DNA from: Lachnospiraceae bacterium
GTDB lineage: Bacteria; Bacillota; Clostridia; Lachnospirales; Lachnospiraceae
Direction: 5' to 3'
DNA: 64,000 bases
Assembly: GCA_016286035.1 (NCBI GenBank)
Contig: JAEERY010000077.1
Location: 1-64,000, forward strand
Part shown: in pieces, positions 27,201 through 34,764 of the stretch
How the letters are laid out: each line of letters begins with the position of its first letter
Position numbering within the stretch: the stretch's first letter is position 1
Program-made: the position numbers and the translations under genes
Notes under the pieces: model-generated
What the model saw: only the letters and a program-made list of their open reading frames with translations
Database searches by the model: none
What the model was told of the DNA's origin: nothing

Positions 27201-27420
27201 GTTTTCCCTCGCCTGCATAGAAAGAAATGGCATCAGTACCGGTCTTCCATTGAAGAGTGTCAAATGCGACAACGGCAAGATACATGAAACTCATCGTTAT
27301 CATAAATCTGCTCACTTTTTTCTGTATCCTGCTCATATAGAGCAAAGACATAAGTCCGAAAAACAGGATAACCGCTCCGCAGAAAACATTTACTTCAACA
27401 TAATATAACCCTTCAATCAT
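24244..27420 (-). CDS. Hybrid membrane sensor with HD-GYP, receiver and GGDEF domains
   Basis: A 1058-residue protein combining opposed cyclic-di-GMP activities. An N-terminal 7-TM-like sensor (about 1-225) is followed by two PAS-like segments (about 240-360 and 375-495) and a short coiled coil. The HD-GYP phosphodiesterase domain covers about 540-735, with HDVGKI near 596 and HHEKWDGKGYP near 655. A CheY-like receiver (755-875) has the phospho-acceptor Asp in LMDLLLPD and a Lys in PKP. A GGDEF diguanylate cyclase (895-1055) has an intact RIGGDEFAV. The start at 27420 is preferred for its GAGG site. No neighbouring gene gives the signal; both output domains look intact. Confidence 0.9.
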   Translation of the reverse strand: MIEGLYYVEVNVFCGAVILFFGLMSLLYMSRIQKKVSRFMITMSFMYLAVVAFDTLQWKTGTDAISFYAGEGKPWGLLSLVFQILTASMWLAYVQNRSVYSERVRKVSVASGFVIVMGFLAFCLFSYFNKDIITSWEEANGVAGATVRAMQIFVVILYLVSTIYAINKFIGSDWIQKRRSIAVLAFAIPIMAFSIMQILTDRNFKSLGWMIAYVLYLFIRMFDMGRAQNKELEHFLRIMDSIKDEYLCIFYVNLDDNKFETYLSSDILRNDFDEKLGEGEYDKMVGAYLEYRVYSPDTDKFRSAMDVNAIKNRLKNINDFIFEYRAYKEGEIANYEAHCWKIKDEKEVKHIVLGFKDVSERKKREFDLHKNGTVMQSLIEGFEYVCYIDFGNETLEEYHVSKDFDYFFNIIGEQEGFKKFDSIFKNGMNENEFEEFRGRFNKDTVQEELADNGSYSVECKMNLGRGLRYYNVKALADKKNPEAVVIGITDVNEQIRAELQKEERAKEREYSIQLETTIAERTAELHDKAKSLNQINEDIIELLGNITEARDVESGEHIRRVKGFTNILARHIMEMYPEYGLDEEKIALITSASALHDVGKIMISDSILLKPGRFTPEEFEVMKTHCENGCRILEKAPKGWDESYLRFSLEICKNHHEKWDGKGYPQGLKEDEIPISAQIVSIADCFDALTTKRVYKDAYTIQDAYDMILNGECGQFSPKILEAFKSAKDEFIAQFESKKEFYSARSLNSHALSDISILLVEDNELTRKITTEILEEEGAKVTAVKKGEEAIEDLENKENIDYDAILMDLLLPDMDGWDVARKIKDMDKARASEVPIIAISSNSDENIKQKAFEAGMVAFIPKPVSVSSLTKILIKSMRSEQDSLKKRLEEVVKRANNDPLTGVKNITAYTEAVGELTRRIADKEEPEFAIVMCDINHLKLINDTFGHNMGDKYIKNCSRLICKTYAHSPVYRIGGDEFAVILTGEDYAKRNELIDDLGERIVKAAAADSIDNGKASLAVGMSVFNPYTDFSVASVTKRADDSMYVNKRMMEYEGNYNS

Positions 27421-27499
27421 CGAGCATAGCCTCATTTCATTTTTTCGTATCGTATCTCTTATACCCCAAACATACGATATCAGTATAGATTATAACACT

Positions 27500-27530
27500 A
27501 AAAAGCGGATTCCAACAAGTGAAACCCGCT
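27500..27530 (-). terminator. Terminator after the flotillin gene
   Basis: On the minus strand AGCGGGTTT, a loop of about 10 nt, then AATCCGCTTTTTAG: a stem with one mismatch followed by five T residues, 22 nt after the flotillin stop. Confidence 0.7.
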
Positions 27531-27551
27531 CTCTAGTAAGTATTTATCTTA

Positions 27552-29069
27552 TTATTCTTCGTCAGTCTTAACAGCGCCTGCGATAACAGCTGTCTCAGCC
27601 TGTTCGCCATTAAGTCCCGTCACATTGATGTTCCTGTTTACCTTCGCGTCATAGGTGTTTGCTTTCATGATATCAACGATATCAAGACCTGTCACCTCTT
27701 TGACTGTCTCAATGGTCTTTGCAAGAACATTTGGCACATAAGAACCTACGCTTCCTATGCCGCCCTCACCACCGTTACCGCCACCATCGATGATGGTAAC
27801 CTTGTCAATATTCTCGAGAGGTTTAGCGATCGCGCTTGCCATCTCGGGAAGAGCTTTAACGATCATCTCTACCATTGCCGCCTGACCGTATTTCTTCATT
27901 GCCTCAGCCTTCTTTTCCAAAGCTTCAGCTTCTGCTATACCTTTAGCCTCAATGGCTGCTGCCTCAGCTTCACCGACCTTACGGATACCTTCAGCCTCCT
28001 GGGCTTTAGCGAAAAGATCCGCTTCAGCCTGGACCTTTCTGGCCTCAGCTTCTTTTTCTTTCTCGAATTTTTCTGCTTCAGCCTTTCTCTGACGTTCAAA
28101 CAGCTCAGCCTCAGCCTTCTGCTGTCTTGCGAACTTCTCAGCCTCAGCTTTCTTCTTGATCTCAGCTTCAAGAGTCTGCTCAGTTACTTCAACGTCTTTA
28201 CGTTTCAGTTCGATCTCTCTCTCCTGCTTAGCGATATTTGCATTAGCTGTTGTGATCTCGATAGTCTTACGCTGTTCCTGCTGCTGTATCTCATAAGCGG
28301 CATCCGCTTCAGCCTGCTTGATATCAGATTCACGCTTAAGTTCTGCCTGTTTGATACGAAGTTCATTCTGCTTTGAAGCGATCTCTGTTTCGGCTGCAAC
28401 CTGTGCTTCATTGGCAAGACGCTTTGCTTCAGCCTCTGCTATTGCAACATCCTTGTCAGCCTGAGCTTTAGCGATAGATGCATCCTTCTGGATCTGGCTC
28501 ATGTTGTCCTGACCGAGAGCAATGATAAGACCCTTCTCGTCCTCGATCTTCTGTATGTTGCAGGATATGATCTCGATACCCAGAGCATTCATATCCTTCT
28601 GTGCCTTTTCCTGAACCTCGTCACCGAATTTCTTTCTGTCGGTATTGAGCTCCTTTAACTTAACGGTACCGATGATCTCACGCATGTTACCCTGAAGGGA
28701 ATCCGTAAGGGCTGCTATGATGTTCTTCTCATCCATGTTAAGGAAGTTCTTCATAGCGATCTTGATGCCGTCGGGATCTGTCTTTACCCTTACTTTTGCC
28801 ACGGCATCGATATCGACACCGATGAAGTCAAGTGTGGGAACATATCCGTTAGTCTTTATGTCTATGCTTATCTGTTTAAGTACCAGAGTATCCTTTCTTT
28901 CCAGAAAAGGAAATTTGATACCTGCACGTCCGATCAGGATCTTGGGCTCTTTCTTCCAGCCTGAAATGATAAAAGCCTTATCCGGAGGTGCTTTTACATA
29001 ACCGGTCACGATGATAAGTATTATCAGTGCGATGACCAAAAAGATTGCAATTAGTGCTGCGAGTGTCAT
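27552..29069 (-). CDS. Flotillin-like SPFH-domain membrane protein
   Basis: A 505-residue flotillin (YqiK/FloT type). An N-terminal membrane helix (ALIAIFLVIALIILIIVTGY) is followed by an SPFH domain (about 30-190). A long Ala/Glu/Lys heptad coiled coil with many AEA/EAE repeats covers about 195-385. The C terminus is Gly-rich (GGGNGGEGGIG). Flotillins organise membrane microdomains and signalling/secretion complexes. It has its own promoter (29143-29171) and terminator, so it is probably a monocistronic unit. Confidence 0.92.
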   Translation of the reverse strand: MTLAALIAIFLVIALIILIIVTGYVKAPPDKAFIISGWKKEPKILIGRAGIKFPFLERKDTLVLKQISIDIKTNGYVPTLDFIGVDIDAVAKVRVKTDPDGIKIAMKNFLNMDEKNIIAALTDSLQGNMREIIGTVKLKELNTDRKKFGDEVQEKAQKDMNALGIEIISCNIQKIEDEKGLIIALGQDNMSQIQKDASIAKAQADKDVAIAEAEAKRLANEAQVAAETEIASKQNELRIKQAELKRESDIKQAEADAAYEIQQQEQRKTIEITTANANIAKQEREIELKRKDVEVTEQTLEAEIKKKAEAEKFARQQKAEAELFERQRKAEAEKFEKEKEAEARKVQAEADLFAKAQEAEGIRKVGEAEAAAIEAKGIAEAEALEKKAEAMKKYGQAAMVEMIVKALPEMASAIAKPLENIDKVTIIDGGGNGGEGGIGSVGSYVPNVLAKTIETVKEVTGLDIVDIMKANTYDAKVNRNINVTGLNGEQAETAVIAGAVKTDEE

Positions 29070-29094
29070 ATTTAATCCCCTTTCATTCTGTGGC

Positions 29095-29171
29095 GGTCCG
29101 ACGGACCATTGTTTGCATCACCATATGATTGATGTTGTATAGATTATATCTCCTATCAGTATTGTTTCCAA
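29095..29171 (-). promoter_or_regulatory. Flotillin promoter and 5' palindrome
   Basis: On the minus strand TTGGAA (29171-29166), 17 nt, TATAAT (29148-29143). Between it and the start codon lies a perfect 13-bp palindrome, GGTCCG-A-CGGACC (29095-29107). Its single-base centre suits a dimeric protein operator better than an RNA hairpin. Confidence 0.72.
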
Positions 29172-29219
29172 TATGATCAGGTACAAATTATGATATTGTA
29201 TTTGCACAACCAAAACAAA

Positions 29220-30416
29220 TTATAATGCCTCCACACCACGTTTCAATCTGTCAAGGCCGTCCATCAGCATACTCCTTGGACATGCTATGTTTATACGTAC
29301 AAATTCATATCCCGCTTTTCCGTAGATATCTCCTCTGGATATAAACAGGTTCGCACTTCTTTTTATTAAGGATGCTATCCTTCTGCTAAGCGGCAGTCCT
29401 GAAGGCTTTCCTTCAAATCTGTCTGAGAGTTTGCTCACATCCACCCATACCAGATATGTAGATTCACCGTGCATCACCTTTAAAGAAGGAATGTTTTCTT
29501 TTATATACTGCTCGAGTATGCGTCTGTTTTCGGCAACATACTCATTCATCTGATCAAGCCAGTCCCCTCCTTTTGTGAATGCGGCCACAGTCGCAGGGAT
29601 CGCAAACGCATTGGGTTCTGCCACCTCATCTGTGTTTAATGCTCTCCATACCTTATGCCTCAAGAACTGATTCGGTATACATACCGCTGCAGTCTGAAGC
29701 CCAGCCAGATTGAATGCTTTTGTGGGTGCGATGCATGTGATACTGCATGCCCTGCAGTTTGTAGATATGGAAGCAAAAGGTACATATTCTTTTCCGGGTG
29801 TCACTATATCACAGTGTATCTCATCAGCGATAACAGCAACATTATACTTAACGCAAAGATCACCTACTTTTTCCAAAGTGTCCCTGTTCCATATCTTTCC
29901 CGAAGGATTTTGCGGATTGCACAGGATCATAAGGGTGGTCTGAGGATCCGAGAGTTTCTTTTCCAGATCATCAAGATCCATCCTGTATTCACCGTCTTCA
30001 TATATGAGTTCATTTTCCAAAACACGGCATCCGTTGTTTAATATGCTGTTAAAGAATACGTTGTAAACGGGTGTCTGTATGACCACATTCTCATTGGGTG
30101 TGGTAAGCTTTCTTACAGTGCTTGATATTGCAGGTATCACTCCGGTACAGAAAATGAGCCACTCTTTATCCATGATAAACCCATGTCTTGTCTTCCACCA
30201 TGAGATATATGCGTCATACCACTCATCCGGCACCTCGCTGTATCCGAAGATACCGTGATCGGCTCTTTTGTTCACAACTTCGATTATCTCCGGAGCGGTC
30301 TTAAAATCCATATCCGCGACCCACATGGGAAGCACATCATCATTCACGTTCCACTTGAGTGAATCCGTTCCTTTTCTGGATATCACCGTATCAAAATCAT
30401 ATCTCATCTGCGCCAC
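29220..30416 (-). CDS. MalY/PatB family PLP-dependent C-S lyase
   Basis: A 398-residue fold-type I PLP enzyme of the MalY/PatB group (cystathionine beta-lyase or aminotransferase). It begins YDFDTVISRKGTDSLKW, the family opener, and has MWVADMDFKTAP and CNPQNPSGKIW. The PLP lysine is in APTKAFNLAGLQ and the phosphate-binding Arg near the C terminus is in FVRINIACPRS. It likely cleaves C-S bonds of cystathionine or cysteine conjugates. It overlaps the DUF3737 gene by 13 nt. A second member is at 48.4-49.7 kb in the sulfur island; this copy is 1 kb outside the metNIQ terminator and shows no LysR-type box. Confidence 0.9.
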   Translation of the reverse strand: MAQMRYDFDTVISRKGTDSLKWNVNDDVLPMWVADMDFKTAPEIIEVVNKRADHGIFGYSEVPDEWYDAYISWWKTRHGFIMDKEWLIFCTGVIPAISSTVRKLTTPNENVVIQTPVYNVFFNSILNNGCRVLENELIYEDGEYRMDLDDLEKKLSDPQTTLMILCNPQNPSGKIWNRDTLEKVGDLCVKYNVAVIADEIHCDIVTPGKEYVPFASISTNCRACSITCIAPTKAFNLAGLQTAAVCIPNQFLRHKVWRALNTDEVAEPNAFAIPATVAAFTKGGDWLDQMNEYVAENRRILEQYIKENIPSLKVMHGESTYLVWVDVSKLSDRFEGKPSGLPLSRRIASLIKRSANLFISRGDIYGKAGYEFVRINIACPRSMLMDGLDRLKRGVEAL

Positions 30417-31279
30417 TCCACAACGTCACTCTTTTTATCTATTGACGAACATATTATATTTGTCTTATCCGGATCGATCTGATCTTTCTCAAGTATGAGT
30501 TCACCTATACTCTCAGCTTTTATAGTACCTTCCTTCGGATTAAGCACACTGTCGATCTTTGAATCGATCGTTGCTTCAACCGATGAATACTCAAAAGCTA
30601 AAGTTGTATTATCAAGCTTACAGTTTTTCATTACCAGACTGTCTATATAACACATTCCCTGGAGGCTTTCTATCGTACAGTTGATAAAGGTAAGATTCTT
30701 TGAATTCCATCCAAGGTATTCGCCCGATATATAGGAATCGTACACTGTCACATTCTCGCAGTTCCAGAACGAATCCTTGCTGATAAGTGTCGAATTCTTT
30801 ACCGTGACATTTTTGCAGCCGTCAAATGAATAGTTGCCGTCAAGTTTTAAGCCTTCAGCTTCTATGTTTTCAGAATTCATAGCAAAATAATCACCCTTGG
30901 CGGTCACGTTATTAAGCTTCACATTCTTACATTCCCAGAGTGTTTCTGCAGCATTTGGTATTGAAGCATCAGACAAGATCAGTCCGTTGCATCTCCTGAA
31001 ATTCTTTGGAGCCTGTACATCTGCATTGCTTACGGATATGTTATTCGTATACCATACGCCTGCCCTGGCAGTTTCAAGCCACCTGCAATCCTCTACCGAA
31101 ATGTTATTGCAATACCACAGAGGATATTTCCAGCCAAACAGACAGTTTTTGAGTTCAATATCAGAGCTGTGTTTAAGCGGTGATTCACCGTCGTTAAATT
31201 CGCAATCCACGACCCTCATATCATGGCTTGCAAACAAAGCTCTCTCTCCGGTTAATAATTTCTGTCTGGTCTCTTTCAT
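30404..31279 (-). CDS. DUF3737 family protein
   Basis: A 291-residue protein of repeated short beta segments (LKNCLFGWKYPLW, VEDCRWLETARAG, LNNVTAKGDYFAM, VKNSTLISKDSFWN, INCTIESLQGMCY), a pattern typical of a right-handed beta-helix. Family members are recognised as DUF3737 and have no established activity. The start at 31279 is chosen because GGGAG precedes it; two in-frame upstream Met codons are less well placed. The gene overlaps the MalY-type lyase by 13 nt, so the two are cotranscribed and coupled. Confidence 0.85.
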   Translation of the reverse strand: MKETRQKLLTGERALFASHDMRVVDCEFNDGESPLKHSSDIELKNCLFGWKYPLWYCNNISVEDCRWLETARAGVWYTNNISVSNADVQAPKNFRRCNGLILSDASIPNAAETLWECKNVKLNNVTAKGDYFAMNSENIEAEGLKLDGNYSFDGCKNVTVKNSTLISKDSFWNCENVTVYDSYISGEYLGWNSKNLTFINCTIESLQGMCYIDSLVMKNCKLDNTTLAFEYSSVEATIDSKIDSVLNPKEGTIKAESIGELILEKDQIDPDKTNIICSSIDKKSDVVEWRR

Positions 31280-31359
31280 CATTTCTCCCTTATGTCTTAT
31301 ATGTTTAAATTCCAAGCCTCTTAATTATATCAAAATAATTCAAACATAAAAAGAGAAAG

Positions 31360-31400
31360 AGGCTGTCGCTTTAGATGATTAAATCATCTAGGCGAGGCCC
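31360..31400 (-). terminator. Terminator of the metNIQ operon
   Basis: A perfect 9-bp palindromic hairpin core (TAGATGATT-A-AATCATCTA) nested in GC-rich outer arms (GGC../..GCC), followed on the minus strand by TTTCTCTTTTT. It sits 18 nt after the metQ stop. Confidence 0.85.
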
Positions 31401-31417
31401 CTTTATCATATATTAGC

Positions 31418-32317
31418 TTAGAATACAGGAAGTACTGCTCCTGAATATGTCTTTTCAATGTATTCCTTTACATTGTCTGTAAGGATCGCATCAACGAGTG
31501 CCTTTGTCTTTGCTGAGTTCTCCTCACCTTCTCTTACTGCGATGATGTTTCCGTACGTTTCAGCTGCAAGTGAATCAGATGCCTCTGTTACGAGTGCCGC
31601 GTCAAGTCCTGCCTCAATTGCATAGTTACCGTTTACTACAGCTATGTCAACATCCTGGATAGCCTTTGGAACCTGAGCTGCCTCGAGTTCCTTGATATTA
31701 AGCTCATAAGGATTCTCTTCAATATCAAGTATGGTTGCCTTGATACCTGCATCAGCTTTTAACTTTATGAGACCCTGTGCCTCAAGAAGAAGGAGTGCTC
31801 TTGCCTCGTTTGTCGTATCGTTGGGAACTGCTACAGATGCACCCTTTTGGATATCCTCTATCTTTGCAGTCTTGCCTGCATATATTCCCATGGGTTCAAA
31901 ATGAACTGCAGCCGCACTTACGATATGTGTTCCGTTCTCAGCATTGAAATCATCAAGGTAAGGAACATGCTGAAAGTAGTTTGCATCAAGATCGCCTGCT
32001 TCAAGTGCCGTATTGGGAAGAACATAATCGTTATACTCTACGATCTTAAGTTCATAACCCTGCTCTTTAAGATTCTCGGCAACAACTGAAAGGATCTCCG
32101 AATGAGGTGTGATAGTAGCTCCTACTGTTATAACCTTATCCTCTGGATCATCTGTCTTTGCTTCTTCGACTGCAGCCTGGTCAGTTGTGGGAACCTGTGT
32201 GTCCTCAACATTTGCTGTCTGTGAATTATCACTGACTGTTGCAGATGAACCACATCCTGCAAGTGTGCTCACGGCAAGCGCCGCACAAAGTAAAACTCCT
32301 AAAACTCTTTTTTTCAT
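31418..32317 (-). CDS. metQ: Methionine ABC transporter substrate-binding lipoprotein MetQ
   Basis: A 299-residue NLPA-family lipoprotein. A signal peptide ends in the lipobox STLAGC, so it is anchored outside the membrane. The mature part begins with an acidic Ser/Thr/Gln-rich linker, then KVITVGATITPHSEIL, the standard NLPA opener, and AAVHFEPMGIYAG and VAVPNDTTNEARALLLLE. It binds D/L-methionine or related compounds. It is the last gene of the metN-metI-metQ operon, separated from metI by 83 nt containing a GGGTATC/GATACCC hairpin that may raise its relative expression. Confidence 0.95.
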   Translation of the reverse strand: MKKRVLGVLLCAALAVSTLAGCGSSATVSDNSQTANVEDTQVPTTDQAAVEEAKTDDPEDKVITVGATITPHSEILSVVAENLKEQGYELKIVEYNDYVLPNTALEAGDLDANYFQHVPYLDDFNAENGTHIVSAAAVHFEPMGIYAGKTAKIEDIQKGASVAVPNDTTNEARALLLLEAQGLIKLKADAGIKATILDIEENPYELNIKELEAAQVPKAIQDVDIAVVNGNYAIEAGLDAALVTEASDSLAAETYGNIIAVREGEENSAKTKALVDAILTDNVKEYIEKTYSGAVLPVF

Positions 32318-32400
32318 AATCTTCTCCTCTCTCGGGTATCGGATCTTATGTAATTGATACCCCTGCCTTTTGTTTATTCATATCCGGTGATACCGGGTAT

Positions 32401-33063
32401 TTACCTCTTTATCCTTTTGTCTATATAGGATGCCAGTTTAAGTCCTCCCTCCTGGAAGATCTGTACTATCAGCACCAGGAGTGCAACAGTTATCAGCATC
32501 ACTTTTGTCTGATATCTGTAGTAGCCGTAATTGACAGCTATGGCTCCCAGGCCTCCGCCGCCTACAAAACCTGCCATTGCCGAATATCCGAGTATTGTGG
32601 TAAACGCTATCGTCATACCAACTAACAGAGACGGTTTTGCCTCGGGAACCAGTACCTTTGATATTATCTGCCATCCTGTTGAGCCCATTGCCTGAGCTGC
32701 TTCCACCACCCCATGATCGACCTCCTTCAGTGAGGCTTCAACCATGCGCGCAACAAATGGTGTTGCTGCTACCACCAGAGGGACCACTGAAGCAGATGAG
32801 CCGATTGTGGTTCCCACGATAGCTCTCGTGAATGGCAGAATCGCTACCAGCAAAATCAAAAACGGAACGGATCTGACAAGGTTTATGACCAGGCCCACGA
32901 TCCTGTTAACAAATGAGTTTTGACAAATCCCGTTTTTGTCTGTTGCATATACAAGCACTCCCAACGGAATGCCCAGTATATATGAAATGACTGTCGATGC
33001 GACAACCATATAAAAAGTCTCTCCGATTCCGGTTATAAGCAGATTTATGATCTTTATGTTCAT
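32401..33063 (-). CDS. metI: Methionine ABC transporter permease MetI
   Basis: A 220-residue inner-membrane permease with about five TM helices. The permease EAA loop reads EVDHGVVEAAQAMGSTGWQ, followed by ILGYSAMAGFVGGGGLGAIAVNYGYYRY, a signature of MetI proteins. The start overlaps the end of metN by 4 nt (ATGA-type coupling). Confidence 0.95.
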   Translation of the reverse strand: MNIKIINLLITGIGETFYMVVASTVISYILGIPLGVLVYATDKNGICQNSFVNRIVGLVINLVRSVPFLILLVAILPFTRAIVGTTIGSSASVVPLVVAATPFVARMVEASLKEVDHGVVEAAQAMGSTGWQIISKVLVPEAKPSLLVGMTIAFTTILGYSAMAGFVGGGGLGAIAVNYGYYRYQTKVMLITVALLVLIVQIFQEGGLKLASYIDKRIKR

Positions 33064-34067
33064 GCGCTTATCACCTCTTTACTTACAAAAACTTCCTCAA
33101 ACGATACCTTAGTCTTATCAAGATAATCCCTGACCTTTTTCACATTTGATTCATCCGGTCTTTCTATCAGAAGCTGTCCGTAAGCCTTTCCTCCTATATC
33201 TTCTGTATTTGCTCCGAGTATGTTCAGCTTTATACCAAGCTCTGATATAAGATTCGCGAATACCGGTTCAAAGGATGACTGTCCGTCAAATACTATCCTT
33301 AAGTAATCTCTTGTGGGTGCAGCTCCTGTATTTGAATCAGGCAAAACAAGTTTTCTTCCTGTTTCCGATTTCGGACTTAAAAAGATCTCTTCAACCTTTC
33401 CTTCTTCCTCTATCTTTCCGTTACTCATGACTGCCACTCTGTCACAGATCTGTTCGACAACCTTTAACTCATGTGTTATCACGACTATCGTCACACCCAG
33501 CTTTTTGTTTATGGTCTCAAGAAGCTCTAAGATATTTCTCGTTGTGAGCGGATCAAGTGCGCTTGTTGCCTCATCACACAAAAGATACTTCGGATTTGTT
33601 GCAAGTGCCCTTGCTATGGCCACCCTCTGTTTCTGTCCTCCTGAAAGCTGTGAAGGATATGAGTTTTCCTTTTCGGTAAGTTCCACCAGTTCAAGCATCT
33701 GTCTTGCTCTTGTCAGTGCTTCTTTTTTTCTCACTCCAGATATGAGAAGCGGATAGCAGATGTTTTCTATCACACTTTTCTGTTCTAAAAGATTGAACTG
33801 CTGGAAGATCATCCCTATATTCCGTCTTGCCTTTAACAGTTCTTTCTTTGAAGCTGAAGTAAGTTCCAGATTGTCCAGATAAACCTTGCCTTCAGTCGGT
33901 CTCTCCAGAAGATTGATACATCTTACCAGTGTAGACTTTCCTGCTCCGGAAAAACCTATGATCCCGAATATCTCGCCGTCTTTTATCTCTAAGTCTATCC
34001 TGTCTGCCGCTTTGATCTTTGTATCTTTAGTTTTAAATTCCTTGGATACATCCACAAGTCTTATCAC
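33060..34067 (-). CDS. metN: Methionine ABC transporter ATPase MetN
   Basis: A 335-residue ATPase. Walker A is GFSGAGKST, the Q-loop region is GMIFQQFNLLEQ, the signature is LSGGQKQRVAIARAL and Walker B is LLCDEATSALDP. The C-terminal roughly 80 residues form the NIL domain that binds methionine and causes trans-inhibition in MetN. It starts at GTG 34067 behind a strong GGAGGGAG site. The promoter upstream carries the LysR-type box shared with three other sulfur operons. Confidence 0.95.
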   Translation of the reverse strand: MIRLVDVSKEFKTKDTKIKAADRIDLEIKDGEIFGIIGFSGAGKSTLVRCINLLERPTEGKVYLDNLELTSASKKELLKARRNIGMIFQQFNLLEQKSVIENICYPLLISGVRKKEALTRARQMLELVELTEKENSYPSQLSGGQKQRVAIARALATNPKYLLCDEATSALDPLTTRNILELLETINKKLGVTIVVITHELKVVEQICDRVAVMSNGKIEEEGKVEEIFLSPKSETGRKLVLPDSNTGAAPTRDYLRIVFDGQSSFEPVFANLISELGIKLNILGANTEDIGGKAYGQLLIERPDESNVKKVRDYLDKTKVSFEEVFVSKEVISA

Positions 34068-34090
34068 TGTTATCTCCCTCCTGTGATTTC

Positions 34091-34160
34091 AGTATAAATT
34101 GCGCATTCTAGTCTGACAAATACATAAACTTTATTGGTGGTTATAGGATTTGCCTATAAT
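34091..34160 (-). promoter_or_regulatory. metNIQ promoter with LysR-type box
   Basis: On the minus strand a dyad ATAG-N7-CTAT (21-nt core, 34160-34140), exactly 20 nt, TTGTCA (34119-34114), 17 nt, TATACT (34096-34091). The dyad layout equals the MtaR/MetR type box ATAG-TTT-N-AAA-CTAT described upstream of methionine genes in streptococci; the half-sites match, the centre does not. Confidence 0.85.
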
Positions 34161-34186
34161 ACAAACGTCCTTTATATACAGCAAAA

Positions 34187-34215
34187 ATCGCGATACCCTT
34201 TTGAGATATCGCGAT
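34187..34215 (-). terminator. Terminator of the metY-ssu-type operon
   Basis: On the minus strand a perfect 9-bp stem ATCGCGATA/TATCGCGAT with an 11-nt loop, then TTTTTG. It follows the GNAT stop by 23 nt. Confidence 0.88.
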
Positions 34216-34238
34216 CAGCCTGTGTATCATTTCATTTA

Positions 34239-34745
34239 TCATGCTATGTTTTTGTACATATAGACTGTCACAAAAAGAGGATGTGTCCTTCTGACCTCAT
34301 TTATCTTCTCCTCACGCTCCTTTACACTGTTATAAGGAGCAAGGGTGTCCGGATCCATATTTTCATCGGTCAGATATCCAAGTCTCTTATAGAAGCCTTC
34401 TGCTTCCTCTCTGCTGGTGATTATTATCCTTGATATACCGGCTTCTTTGATCACCTTCTCAGCCTCTAGTATGCCTACTCTTCCCGCACCCTTTTTTCTT
34501 GCTTCAGGTACTGTGGCTACTCTTTCTATCTTAGCATATCCTTTTTCTTTCTCAATATGGATACGACATGTACTTAACGGCAGCCCGTCATCGTCAACAA
34601 CAAGAATGTATTGTGAATCAGCTGTATCCTGAGCAAACTCTGCTTCAAGAGAGCATCCAAAGCCGAATACCATCGCATGTGTCCTTACATAGTGAACACC
34701 GGCCACAGCCCACTGGATATCTTTTGTTACTCTTATAGCTTTCAT
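34239..34745 (-). CDS. GNAT N-acetyltransferase in sulfur operon
   Basis: A 168-residue acetyltransferase with an acetyl-CoA motif VPEARKKGAGRVGILEAEKV and a C-terminal EGFYKRLGYLTDE. It is the last gene of a six-gene operon (metY, lipoprotein, Ecm4-like, ATPase, permease, GNAT). An analogous GNAT (YtmI/SnaA) is found in Bacillus subtilis operons that salvage S-(2-succino)cysteine by N-acetylation. That parallel is the basis for suspecting an S-conjugated amino acid as substrate, but the sequence does not fix it. Confidence 0.85.
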   Translation of the reverse strand: MKAIRVTKDIQWAVAGVHYVRTHAMVFGFGCSLEAEFAQDTADSQYILVVDDDGLPLSTCRIHIEKEKGYAKIERVATVPEARKKGAGRVGILEAEKVIKEAGISRIIITSREEAEGFYKRLGYLTDENMDPDTLAPYNSVKEREEKINEVRRTHPLFVTVYMYKNIA

Positions 34746-34764
34746 TGTTAATGAAACCTCCGTA

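Noticed and set aside
27935..28417. Arg/Lys/Ser-rich minus-strand frames inside the flotillin gene
   Set aside because: They are alternative frames of the repetitive Ala/Glu/Lys coiled-coil coding sequence.
28000..28450. Tandem DNA repeat in the flotillin coding region
   Set aside because: The repetition reflects the heptad coiled coil (AEA/EAE) of the protein and is a family property, not an inserted repeat.
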